A stretch of DNA of 64,000 nt, taken from assembly GCA_015680905.1 (NCBI GenBank), contig CM027384.1:77533501-77597500 (forward strand), given 5' to 3'. The translations under genes were made by a program, and so were the position numbers. Of the stretch, positions 12,057 through 24,107 are shown piece after piece (positions within the stretch are counted from its first letter, which is position 1; every line of letters begins with the position of its first letter). The notes under the pieces were generated by a model. The model was not told the origin of the DNA. It made no database searches and saw nothing but the letters and a program-made list of their open reading frames with translations. This DNA is from Coptis chinensis. Taxonomy: Eukaryota > Streptophyta > Magnoliopsida > Ranunculales > Ranunculaceae.

Positions 12057-12700
12057 TCCATAAGCACTAAAAGGTCCCTTGACCTACTGGAGCAGATGCT
12101 TACATAAGTGCTAAAAGGTCTCTTGACCTACTGGAGTAGAACGCTTACATAAGCGCTAAAATGTCCCTTGACCTACTGGAGCAAAAATGCTTACATAAGT
12201 GCTAAAAGGTCCCTTGACCTACTAGAGCAGACCGCTTACATAAGTGCTACAAGATCCCTTGACCTACTAGAGCAGAACACTTACATAAGCACTAAAAGGT
12301 CCCTTGACCTATTGGAGCAGAACACTTACATAAGGGCTAAAAGGTCCCTTGACCTACTGGAGCAAAACGCTTACATAAGCGCTAAAAGGTCCCTTAACCT
12401 ACTAAAGCAGAACGCTTATATAAGCGATAAAAGGTCCCTCAACCTACGCTCACTCGAGCAGAACGCTTACATAAGCACTAAAAGGTCCCTTGACCTACTG
12501 GAGCAGAACGCTTACATAAGCGATAAAAGGTCCCTCAACCTATGCTCACTCGAGCAAACCGCTTACTTAAGCACTAAAAGGTCTCTCGACTTACGCTCAC
12601 TCGAGCAGAACACTTACATAAGCACTAAATGGTCCCTTGACCTATGCTCACCCAAGCAGAACACTGACTCGAGCACTATGGATCCCTAGACCTACGCTCA
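12057..12700 (+). repeat. 45-bp tandem array (about 13 copies)
   Basis: The unit reads roughly GCTTACATAAGCACTAAAAG followed by GTCCCTTGACCTACTGGAGC and AGAAC. Later copies have 3-6 extra bases (CGCTCACTCGAGCAG). Because unit and insertions are multiples of three, a 174-codon frame stays open from 12168 to 12689 with 15-residue repeats. I judge this to be a by-product of repetition, not a gene. The array lies inside the LTR element and ends at the nested LTR insertion. Confidence 0.9.
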
Positions 12701-12712
12701 CTAGAGTAGCAT

Positions 12713-15158
12713 TGTCACAACCCGAATTTCTAAACAATTAAAAAAAATGAATATTTGAAATATAAATATATGAAACATCACTCGGTTCAATTGTCTAAAA
12801 ACCCAGGCTATGACGGGGTGGATATAACACATGTCAAAACCTAAAACCCACATCATAAAAATCTTAACAACAAAAATAATCTTCAAAAATTCTCTTTATT
12901 ATTTTATGAAAGTCTATCTTCCATCCAAAAATCATCAATATAACATTCTAAGAATAATAGGTCATCAACATCGTATTCTCATTCCATGATGAATATGAAA
13001 CTACGTTATTACATACTTCCAAAAATAATGGACCTAATAAAAGAACTAACGGATTCGCCCGGATCAAATCCAAATCAAACGCCATGGTTCCATAATCGCT
13101 TTCCACCTATGTTCCCAAGAACACACCCACGCTGCAACAAAGCAAAACATGGGTCAAAGAAAATGGAATTTGCCGTATGAGTAGACTAACCACATAAAAC
13201 CATTATCATACTTTAATTATCCAAACAATCACGTTATATTTTTCCATAACTTAATCATTCTCAGCTTGGAAGACAAGTAGTTCCGTCATTTCAACCGGCA
13301 TAGTTTCTTCCCAAGCAAAACTTCTATTATATTAACTCATTCTAATAACTCGTTTTAATATCTAAATCATTGAATTAAAACTTACCGATATCCACTGCTG
13401 TATAAGGGTAGGACCGCGTTCCTGCACAAAATATTATTAAGTCCTACCCTCCTGTAAAAGAAGTTAGAACTTCTATATAACATATGTAGATATTATATTA
13501 GGTATTCAAAAGTAAACCCAAACACTCGCATAATCAAAGAATACAACTAATCCGCAAGGCGAATACCTTAGTTCCTCTCTAGGGCAGTCCAAAGAATCTG
13601 GTCATTCATGGCACATTCAATGAATACCCACGATAACGCTTAACGGGCCATTTATGGCACATTTAATAAATGCCCACCTAACATATGACATCAACGGTCA
13701 TAAAACTCAATTCCAAAACTTGAGGCGTGGAAAGTTCTAAAAGAGTGCGGTAAATTTTGTTTACGCATTATTGAACTTTATTGCATACATTATTTCAGAG
13801 AACGAAGGAATATCTTGATTCAAGTATTTTTGGTTTACGCGTTATTAATTTCATGGATGTATAAGTGTCATAACGTTGTGTATCGTAAAAGACCAAAAAT
13901 CACAAAGCAAGAAATACACGCGTACAAAGTATTTTAGAAAGGTCTTAGCCTAAGTCAAACATGCTAATAGTCCTAGACTTATCCTAATAGACCGAATCAT
14001 AATTTTAGGAAAAAATCAAATTGGCTCAACTGGTCAAAGTCAACTCTGGTCAACAGTCAAAGTCAACCTGTCATTTCCATGTTCAATTGGTTCATGGTCA
14101 TAGCCATGGTTCATGGCTAAAGTCAAAGTGCATGGCTCATGGGCTCATGGCATGGTTAAGGTCATGGGTCGGACCCAATTAGAAATATCTAAAAGAAACA
14201 GATCCACTTAAAACAATAATGACCCAGCCACTAACAAAAATAGAAACCGGCTCAAATCAACTTAAATGAGAAACCGGCTCAAATAAAAGGAACAGACCGG
14301 CCCAAACAAATTAAATTTGATTAGACTCATCACTTATAACCGTACCAACCCTTTAAGCATAACCTCAAGCCCATGCCCAACACATATCAGGCCCAACTCA
14401 AACCTTTTAAGTTAATTCCGGCCCAAACAAAAACAACCCAAACAAAACAGCCCAAGCCCACCTAAGAGGAACATGATCTCTTCTTCTTCCTCACGATCAG
14501 CAGCTTTCCTCCGCGAATTCCGGCCACCACCAAGTCCTCTATACCGCCCCCTCATCCCAGCAGTTTGACTCCTCCCTAAAAACCCAGTATGCCGATACCA
14601 TCCCATGTAAATTCTATCACTCCTCCAAAAATCGCGTTTTTACGCCATTAATGGACATTCAAGCTTTAACCACACCATAACAGCCTATATATTCCTCACC
14701 ATCCCTCGACCAACAACCAAGTAAAACCAACACAACCCCCATCATCAATCAAAATTCAAACTAAACAGTTAACATCACCACACAATTAAACAAAAACCCA
14801 TCATTCAAACACAACCAAAATATATGGGACGATTTGGATCTGCTGGCGACGACATTAACAACCGGTGTCAAGGTGTCAAGGCTTCGACAGCTAAAAGCTA
14901 AAATTCTTCATAGTTTTATTTACAGAAGTATTTCAAAATTTTGTATCCGTCGGCACCATTACAGAGTTTACAATATCTCGAATATGTAAAACAGTATTAT
15001 TGAATATGTTTAGCAGAAACACATAATTAAACAAAATAAACATCTTCAGACTACTCACAGTTTTTAAAACCGAACAACTTCCCGAAAGCAATACCGAAGA
15101 AAGACCGACGCGTTGGTAAATGCGATAAAAAGACGATCTTTCTCTTCAAAACTCAAAA

Positions 15159-15190
<32 letters not shown>

Positions 15191-15381
15191 CTAAAACTCT
15201 CGCTGTGTTTTTTCCTCAAAAACTCTACTGTGAGAAAACTCACCGAAAAACAAGGACAACACTTATCTATTACTTACGAGACTTTTATCCCTAAGCTGAT
15301 AGTTATCCTATATTATTTTATCTATTATTCACTATTATTATTATTAGGAAAAATAAAAGAATAAAAACACGGGGTGTTATA
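12713..15381 (-). mobile_element. Solo LTR (2.67 kb, Tekay-like), nested
   Basis: Flanked by a perfect 5-bp duplication AGCAT (12708-12712 and 15382-15386). In the minus sense it runs from TATAACACCCC to GGTTGTGACA. The copy at 54955-57502 matches it on the opposite strand through the whole available length (for example the AGGATAACTATCAG and GCAGGGACGCGGTCCTACCC regions). No internal coding region or second LTR is present, which indicates LTR-LTR recombination. Termini of this kind are typical of plant gypsy chromoviruses. It includes a T30 homopolymer at about 15162-15190. Confidence 0.88.
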
Positions 15382-15605
15382 AGCATGCTCACACGAACTT
15401 CAAAACGTACTAGAGCAGAATGCTCACTTAAGCTCCAAATGCTTTTTTGAGTTACAATCTTCTCACTAATTGAGGGCCTACACTTCTAGGATTAATCTAG
15501 TACTTGTCAAAGCAGCATCATTCTCATCTTCAATCATTACATAACCGGTGTGCTTCCCACGTGTGGAGTTAATCTCTCATCAGATCGTCCTACGAACGAC
15601 CTAAT

Positions 15606-15614
15606 GAGAGGGGG
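15606..15614 (+). other. Polypurine tract of the non-autonomous element
   Basis: GAGAGGGGG three bases before the 3' LTR. It marks the plus-strand priming site and sets the element orientation. Confidence 0.75.
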
Positions 15615-15617
15615 TTG

Positions 15618-16127
15618 TGTGAGGGACTAATATACACAACCAACGTATATTACACACGTGTCCAACACAACTCGTCACTATATCAAGACCTGCCAGGTCG
15701 CTCATACCATGATCGCAACCAAATCGCTTATACCAAGACACAACCAGGTCTTGTAACGCTCAAAGATGGAAAGGCATAAATTACAACAATTATGTAAGAA
15801 CAACCATGCACTTTAGTACATCTGCATTAAAGCTCATTCAAGACCACATTAAGTGGATGGGCTATAAAATCAAGAGGAGACATTATCTAAAAAGGATAAT
15901 TCTATGCTTCTTCTCTACTCTCCATCTTCCCCCTAGGCTCTCCAGAAGAGATAACACCAAATCATTCATCCCAAATCGTGAACTACGTCTGACTTGATTC
16001 TGGCTCCCCCGAGAGAGCTAGATACGTAAGCAGTTCGTCCGGAAAGAACTCAATCAAATCCATATCAAACCTCCTTCTTCCCCAATTATCTGATAATTAT
16101 AAGGCCTGACCAAATCTTACCTTTACA
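15618..16127 (+). repeat. 3' LTR of the non-autonomous element
   Basis: 510 bp, TG to CA, followed by the AACAC target duplication. Confidence 0.9.
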
Positions 16128-16188
16128 AACACGTAAATGATTGAATGCAGGACACTAGATTGATGTAATCTACATACAATGTTCATAT

Positions 16189-16368
16189 AAGGTAGGGCGG
16201 GCCCTAGGCCTATGTTGTATAAGGCTTTGCATAGGCCCCCAATAAAAAAAAATAAAGGCCCCGTGAAGCTCTTAAAAGCCAACTATAATGTTAGAAACCC
16301 ATACAAAATCCCAATTTTTCAGACTTTGCATTGGGCCCTTTGAAACACAAGGGCCTGCCTTGATATAA
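16189..16368. repeat. Possible small MITE with GGGCC-rich ends
   Basis: GGGCGGGCCCTAGG on the left and CAAGGGCCTGCCTTG on the right are roughly inverted copies about 180 bp apart. The arms are imperfect and no target duplication is clear. Confidence 0.25.
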
Positions 16369-16392
16369 GGGAACTGTATATGCAAAAGAAGG

Positions 16393-16497
<105 letters not shown>

Positions 16498-16509
16498 ATT
16501 ATAATAAAA

Positions 16510-19500
16510 CACAATGGCGGACAAAGAGAGGCCGGATCGCCTTGGGATCTGAGTTTGATGTGCATGGGGATCCTGAAGAGAGGCACGCGTGTATGACTTA
16601 GAACGTTTGAAACCGTTTCTAATTCTCAAAGGCATTTAAAAAGATTTATTTAATGAATTAAATGTTGTAAATTCAATGCATGCATGCATTGGTGGGGATT
16701 TTTGGGGATCTAAGTTAGATCGGGGCGATGTCTTGCGGTGTGATCATTTTGAATGAATTAAATTTCTTGAATGACTTGAGGGGTTTCACTTATAATTGTC
16801 ATATATATATATTTTTTCCGCTAATCTTAATTGTCATTTATAACTATTATAATTTCTGATAACAAAAAAAGTGTTTTGGGCTTAGGCTTGGGCAAAGACA
16901 ACACTTCAGTTTCTCACTCCATAATTCTCGCAACCTTCCTCTCTCAAAGTCTCAAGAATAATGGACTATTTATTGGGACGTTAAAACACCTAAAGAGAAG
17001 AAAAATGCAACCAATTTCTCTCTAATGCTAAAAAAGTTGTTGTTCCGATTAGCGGGTTCTCGTAAGTTGTTGTTTACTTCCTTCTCTATTGGTGCTCATT
17101 CCTAACTTTTTATCACCTCTTCATCATGATGTTGGCGCATGAACTTTTTGCTGCCATAAAGTGTAATTGAATTCTATAATTTGAGCTTACTATGGCGCAT
17201 GACCAAATTGTGCCTTTACAATTTCAATTGTTTCTGGGTTAAATTTGTATAAATCCCAATCATCCTTATTAATCTTTTTACTAAATGTTAAGAGAAAAAT
17301 AATAATGGCTCCAAGACCACAGTGTCTACTAATATGGCATAGCTAAAGAATTATTACATTATCATCGGCCCTTTGCTAGCCAATTTATCAACAATTGGTT
17401 TCCTAAACTTTTCGTTTCTTTTTCTTAATTTTTCGCTTTGATTTCAGTGTTTGTAAATTCCAGAACTTTGCACGGGTCACCTTGGAGCGGAGGTACTTTT
17501 GAAGATTTTCAGCATTATATTCTTTCTCGTGGTGCATGTAATTTTGATTTCGATACGTTGACACTTCCCATTAGTACAAAGCCACTCTCTAACTATATGC
17601 TTGAAAGTTTGGCACTTCAAAGGGGAAAACCCCTTTACTTTCTATTTCTCTTTAGTATTTGATTTATATTTATCCATCGGATTTTGTCCTCGATCTCCTT
17701 TTATCTCTTAAACATTTATCATAAAACCTTAAGCTTCCATCTAAATCAACCATTTTTCCTCTCCCAAACGATTGACTTTGTAAATGAAAAGACCATTGAA
17801 GAAGAAAGTCAAAGTACATGGGGTTGTTTGGTTCAATGCTATGCTTTCTTACATCTTTGTCAAAGATCTTTATAGACAAAATTTGTACAAGTTTGTTTCT
17901 ATAACAATGGTATCCATTGGGTAATGTGTGAAAGGTCTACAAAGCATGCATCGATCAATTTCAATTATATATTTGTTCAACTTAATAATTCGCCTTTGCC
18001 CTTTCTCTTTTTTTTTTTTTTTCAGGTTTACCATTTTCCATTAGTGCCCATTTAACTCCAAGCTGGTAAACTATTTCAATCTTCTTCAATATTTGTAAAA
18101 CTCAAATCTGTGTACATCGACATTAAAAAAAAGTTATAGTTCATGAATGTGCACTAATAGGGCTTCCCCATAATGTGAACATTCCGAAAACATATGGGGT
18201 TTAGTTAATTAATTTTTTAGAGCCTAGGTCTAAAGTGGTGGTGTAGGCTTATGAAAACCAAGGATGTGTGTGATTGTAAATCTTGTACCCTAGAGTTTTG
18301 TTAACACTAGAGCTTTGAAAAGCTCTCACACTCGCTATAAGATCTTGGGGACCTAAAAGAGATGCCTTCTCATTCTTGCTTAAATTTGCATTGCTTTGCA
18401 TTGGTTTCGTATTTTGTGTAGTTACTTTTCGTTTATGATGATTGTTTCTTACTTCATTTAAATGTATGTATGATAATGTTAAGTGATGGTATAGATAAAT
18501 GATAGACATGATTATGTGATGGTCATGCTATAAGCCCAACAACCTCATGTAATGTAATATAGGGGGGTGGTATAGGAAATAGACTTTTATCCTCAGAGCT
18601 AACAAGATTCATTGTTCTTCGGTTGTGAGAGAAAGATGTAGTTTGGGCTTACAAACAACTGCCTATTGGTTGAAACTTAAGAGGAAAATTCTAACTTTGG
18701 ACAAAGTCTTAAGTAATCTTAACTCATAACTGAATGCCAATTCTTTGAATTTTCACAAATGGGTTTTTTGAAATCATAATTGAAGATTTGATCTATTGTC
18801 GTGTACTTGATGTGTAGTTGCTATGGTCTTGGTTTCATCTTGGTTATAAATTGCTTGGTCACATTTTGCTTCATCATTAGCCTCAAACTATAGCTAGCAT
18901 GGAATACCTTTCCCCTGCTTGGTGGTAACTTGCTAACCTAATTGATTTATGAATGTCACAATTATTGGTCTTTCAAATGATTATTCGTAAGCAACATACA
19001 TATTATAAAATAAGTGTCTCAAGAAACATTGTGTCAATAAAAATACATTCCCCGGATGAAGGTGGATACTATATACTGAGGGGTGGAGTAGGGCTTTCAT
19101 TGAGTGGATTTATAAGGAAATTGCAAGCAGTTTTGAATTGCCTAAAACCGGCCTCGGCTTGGAGAAACATTCAAGGGTTACGACTACTTGACTCCGCCTC
19201 TTCTTGGCAAATTCCCTTGAAGTCGGGGATCGGGTCGTGGCTGGAACCCTACTACGGTCCTTACAAACATCTCACTTTTATATCGGACTTTAGAGATACA
19301 TAAGAAAAAAAAATGCAAATGTTGTAATGCATTACTTCGGCATGGAGCTTTTAGTCAAGTTCTAACGTTTCCTTTTGAGATTGATACCGCTACAAGATCG
19401 TTGCTTTTGAGATTGAACTATCATAATTCTCTTTGCATTGAATGAACCATATATTGCAAGGTTTTCCTGATTACTATAATTTTCTTTGTGCTTTCAATTG

Positions 19501-21479
19501 GATTTTTCCTCCCGGTTCCTTACATGTCAAAACACGGCTCCGCCAATCGTGACTTTACCTCGAATAAGGGTTTCCATTACTTAACATGAGAGTTCCTCCC
19601 ACGCATCCTCTTCCCTCTCATTTTCTTTGTCTATATTGTTTTCTTTTCTTTCCATGTGTTTCCTTTAGTATCATATTTATCTTATTCCCAAAAAAAAAAT
19701 CTCTCTCTATGTAATGTTCCTTTGTATGTAACTTCCCAAATTTCTATATTTTTTGTTTTTCTTTATGTTGATGATACACTTAAAAAAAGGTGGAAACTAA
19801 AGTTGTGGTTTACCTGATATTTTCGGTTCAAAGCGACATGGGCGAATGACTTTATAGTCAAGGAAATTTTAGGAAGCCAACGACGCGTTGATGGTTTAAA
19901 TTGATTTTTACGTGGAGCCGAAGTCTACCCATTGTCTGTAAAAGCCACTTTTATACTAAGCATTTGATTATATTTTGTACTCAAGTTTTACAAGAATTTG
20001 GAATTGTATACCTTTTATATATCTACTTTTTGTGTTGTTATTAAGTTTCCATTTTTACCGCATTATTGGGAACAATACTATTGTAAATAACTATATATCT
20101 AATGACATATAACTTCCTTATAAATGTGTCTAAGCATATTGCAATCTTTGGATTGATATGCTTTGTTGAATGGACGATCTTCGGTAGGATACCTGCGTCA
20201 CTCTTAATTATCCCAAATATATTGCATTGACTAAACATATTGTGTATGTGTGTTCATGGTGTATGGTTGTGTTATATCGTCAATGAACTTTCTCCTCATT
20301 ATGGAATTATCTTAATTTGATTGGTAGATTGTTTTGTTATAGTATTTTTAACTTTTCTCTTCTTTTTTAGGTTAATGTTGAAGATTGCAGGTTGGTAGTA
20401 GTGGAATAAGGAATTTAGGGAGGTACTTTGATTCAATTGATGACGCCAATTTGCACTTGCAATGAAAACCGGGGATCAATTTCAAATCGAGTTGTGGAAC
20501 ATTTTTTCATACTAAACACCTTTATTCACCTAGCACACCACACGCCGCAAGAAAACTTTCCGGTACAAGTTGATCCGGTTGGGTGAAAGTGGCACATGCC
20601 AAAAGCTTAGGCATCGCATTCCCCCATAAGCCTGTTTTCAATGTCTAAATTTCATACTATAATAGATCTCGAATTAATGAAGTTATAAATGGTACTTCCT
20701 CAGTGGTGGGACGGAATTAAATTTATAACATCAATTTTAGCTTTCTTCATCTGTCAGTGTAATTCATTATATGTAAAAACGTTTGGCTTTTCTTCAGGAC
20801 AGACCGTAAAGAGTCATGTATATGCACTCATAAAGACTTAGTCAACTATCTCATATGGAATGCGTAAATACAAGTTGGCGGACTCACAACTTTTCTTTTG
20901 CATCAAAATTACTCAACTAATATATGAGTTGCAATATTTATTTTCTAAGATATTGTAGCAATATGTTTTTTTCATCATTTCAATTTCAGTTTTAATGAAT
21001 TCATAACTTAAGAACATTCCTCCGAATTTCCTTGGTTAGTCTATTAGAAAGGTACATAGTACTCATATTTTAATATCTTTCATTTCTTACACTGTAATGC
21101 ATGAGACATAATACTTCTAATGAATTACAATGTCAAAAAAAAATAAAAATAAAAAAAAATATAAAAAAATATAATAATAATAATAATAAAATAAATCATA
21201 CAACCATCCATCCATCCTCAATTCAATTATTATATACAGTGATTGGTTATCAAAAACGTTATATCCATAAATTCATTCACATTCACATTCGATTTTTTTT
21301 TTTTATGAAAAAAACTTTGGTTAGGATCAAGCTTGTTGTAGTTTAAAAGAAGGGAAATTATTCTGTCGAAAACGCTATATCCATAAATTCATTCACATTC
21401 ACATTTTTTTTTTTTGTTGCATCCTTAGTGATAGTTTGTTTATATCATTTAAATGTGTTATTTTCTCTAATCGGCATAT
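16510..21479. other. Long stretch without a recognised gene or element
   Basis: AT-rich sequence with many stops in all frames. The piece 19050-19310 is richer in GC and has an open frame of 116 codons ending at 19303 (RGGVGLSLSGF, then WRNIQGLRLLDSASSW), but I recognise no domain and neighbouring frames look no worse. Segments around 17440-17660 and 20400-20620 are also slightly gene-like without a match. Old degraded transposon sequence is the likeliest content. Confidence 0.4.
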
Positions 21480-21499
21480 AAATGTTTATTTGCATAATG

Positions 21500-21835
21500 A
21501 ATAATCTTTCCAAAGCACCCAATAGGGTAGGTAATAAAGTTCTCACAAAATGGATAACCTTTCCAAAACACTCAATGTGGCAAGCAATAAAGTTCTTACT
21601 TTCAATGAAGACAAACTCTCGATTTATAAACCCATACGCACCTTCACACCTCGGGCCAACAAAAGCCTTCTTAACAATATACAACCACATTTACAAAACT
21701 CACCTAAAATCGATCGTCACCAACGAAGAACATTTCTCAACATAGCAGTCTTAACAATATACAACCACATTTACAAAACTCACCTAAAGTCGACTGTCGC
21801 GATTGGAAAAAACAACGAAGAACATTTCTCAACAT
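21500..21835. repeat. Two local tandem duplications
   Basis: A 43-bp unit (ATAATCTTTCCAAAGCACCC start) at 21500-21543 is repeated at 21553-21596. An 80-bp unit (TTAACAATATACAACCACAT start) at 21671-21747 is repeated at 21751-21835 with a short insertion. A third duplicated phrase, ATCCATAAATTCATTCACAT, occurs at about 21264 and 21381. Confidence 0.85.
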
Positions 21836-23560
21836 AACCAAAATGCCAGTGTGGTTTTGGCAAACCAAACCAATTTGAGTCTTCTAACAATTCACAATGC
21901 ATAGAGAGCATCGATTAAGTGCTCTTTGAAATTCAGAAGATTAGTAAAACATTAATAAAATGTGTTGTCGACAATTTATGGCTTAATGTTACACTATAAT
22001 TATTGACATTAATCTTATTGTCTTTATATTGTTCGTAAAAAAAAAAGATTAAATGTGAACAACTATACATTTAACAATAGTACAGTAGATAAAATTGGCG
22101 TTCAATTCATGACTTCAAATTGGGTTTTTGCATTAGTTACCACATACTAGCATCCACAAAGCAGGGAAGTATGTCATTAAACGTGTAGTTCCAATTTAAA
22201 ATAAAATGTCTACAAATTACCACATAGGACACACATAAGAAAATAATTGTGTACCAAAATTAATGTCACTGCACAAACAACTTAATAATAAGCATCTCAT
22301 AACAAACCGTGCCGTAGGGGCACGGGTATATATATATATATATAACGTTCTCACTGAAGCACTCTAAAAACTATTGACCTTGATTGAAGAGAACTTGTAA
22401 CTTAATATTTCGTCATCAACCAAAGGAGAAAAAAATAAAATAAAAAAATATCTTTAACAACCCCTATTTCCATGCACGTCGAGCAAGATGTCACAAATTT
22501 TAATGATGTAGTAAGGATTTTTAAGAGGCGTGCTAGGCAAAAACTTCTAGATAAACAATAGCTATTGTTGTTAATAATAGTTTAGCTACATAGTTCCTTT
22601 TGTACAAACTAAGTAGCCCATCTAGATTACGTTTAGAGGGATTGAAGTCCTACAAAAGGATAATTATTGTTGGTTGAGGGATTGGAGTCCTACAAAATGA
22701 TATAACATCAATGCAAAAACACATAATTTATCTAAATATATGATTGAAATTAAGAATCACAAAGCATAAAACTACAATTTAATGGATCCCATCATAAAAA
22801 AAAACACTACAAGTTTCTAAATATTTAATTTCAACAAATATATTATGAACACTCCCTATTTACTTAGTTGTTGGCCATGACGAAAATGTCGTAATCATTT
22901 TCCCATCAACATTTCGATGACAAAGAATTACAAAAGCATGTGAACCGATTGTGATTGTAGTCACCTAGCGGCTCTTATAATAAACCAATGTGTAGATTGC
23001 AAGTTCTAATTCAACACTGGTTCCAATGAATATGTTTGGTGACTTTCTGTCATTTGTATCACACTTGCTTGGCTATTCTTGTGTTTGAGGGTGCAGTGGT
23101 TGCCCCATGAGTGGTCGAAACCTGCAATTTTGGTATGTCACATTTCTTTGGATTTCTTAAAGGTAAAAGTTAAACCAATGGCAAAAGCCTATGGTCCTCA
23201 TGTTTTTCGTGCCAGTAGAGAACGTAACAGTGTCAAGTTACTATTGGGAATATATATGGTTTTGTGCTTTTGTTTATCCTTATTCATTTTTTTGTTAAAT
23301 CATTAATTCAATTTCGCTAAAATCATCGATGACATTTTTAAAATTTTATAACAATGATTTTGTCGTTGAAGTTTAGATATGAGATTACGCCATTGAAGTT
23401 TTGATCATCATATCAAACATATTTATAAGTGTTTGCACAAATTCATGATTTTTTTTTTGAAGTAACAATACTACTAATACCATAATTAATGCTTTAATGT
23501 GTAGCTAGTTACTCTTGTTTAAACAACTCCTGCTATGATCAAATGTGTTGCAAACTATCA
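21836..23560. other. Spacer without recognised gene
   Basis: No supported coding region. A short frame at 23079-23306 with a hydrophobic C-terminal end has no recognisable domain. A GC-rich hairpin lies at 22307-22327. Confidence 0.4.
22307..22327. other. GC-rich hairpin next to a TA run
   Basis: CCGTGCCgtagGGGCACGG-type inverted repeat, standing out from AT-rich surroundings. Similar CCGTGC hairpins occur near Helitron 3' ends, but no CTRR terminus follows, so the nature is open. Confidence 0.3.
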
Positions 23561-23603
23561 CACTACAAAAAATTTATAAATTTACACAATAATTTTTAGT
23601 GTC
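23561..23603 (+). mobile_element. CACTA-type transposon end, cut by the copia insertion
   Basis: CACTACAAAAAAT resembles the CACTACAAGAAAA terminus of plant CACTA elements and is followed by a TTTTTAGTGTC subterminal phrase. The copia insertion falls in GTGTC, and the sequence resumes at 29904. I found no partner end, so only a remnant is claimed. Confidence 0.4.
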
Positions 23604-23805
23604 TATTAGAGTAAATACTACAATGAAGATAAACTAGAATTAGTTATTGACTTCAGTCAATGCCAGCTTAGCAAAAGCAGTTACAATAGAAGCTTCTACT
23701 CTAACAAACTTGTAACTAACAAATCACATGTAATGATGAGTATAAATACTATGATTGTAATGAGAATCATTAAGTCATTGTAATAAAGATTTCTCTCTTT
23801 GTTCA
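23604..23805 (+). repeat. 5' LTR of the copia element
   Basis: 202 bp, from TATTAGAGTAAATAC to CTCTCTTTGTTCA. Confidence 0.95.
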
Positions 23806-23817
23806 TGGTATCAGAGC
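23806..23817 (+). other. Primer-binding site (initiator tRNA-Met)
   Basis: TGGTATCAGAGC directly follows the LTR, the standard plant copia primer site. Confidence 0.92.
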
Positions 23818-24107
23818 AAACAAGTCGAAAGGCGATTTTGAGATCCAATCTCAAATTTCAATTCTTATGCCATTAAAGAAGTTTCAAGTTCTTAAAGATA
23901 ATCAATGTTGTCATCATTACAATCAATTGAGTTAGTTATCATCTTCTTCTCAGTTCTTTTCAATTGAATTAGGTTAAATCCAATTTTCTTTTTCACAACA
24001 GTTCAGTGATCTTGTTCTTGATTCTTGTTCTTTTATATCAAGTCTTTATTACTCAAAATTGATTCTCTCATTACATACTTGTTACAATAACTTCATCATC
24101 AACTAAC

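Larger units (their letters stand above)
9625..16127 (+). mobile_element. Full-length non-autonomous LTR retrotransposon (no gag-pol)
   Basis: Two LTRs (536 and 510 bp) begin TGTGAGGGACTAA and end in TACA. The element is flanked by a perfect 5-bp target duplication, AACAC at 9620-9624 and 16128-16132. A TGGCGCCGTCTGTGG primer site follows the left LTR and a GAGAGGGGG polypurine tract precedes the right one. Without the nested 2.67 kb LTR the element is about 3.8 kb. Its interior holds repeated GGGGGCTAG phrases, imperfect repeats of about 170 bp at roughly 11720-12060 and a 45-bp tandem array, but no retroviral domain. It must be moved by proteins of another element. The PBS type is the one used by plant gypsy elements of the Tat group, as in the element at 57503, but its LTRs are unrelated to that one. 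Confidence 0.9.

Noticed and set aside
12168..12689. A 174-codon open frame with regular 15-residue repeats
   Set aside because: It lies entirely in a 45-bp tandem array in a non-coding LTR element, so openness follows from repetition. No start context or domain supports a protein.
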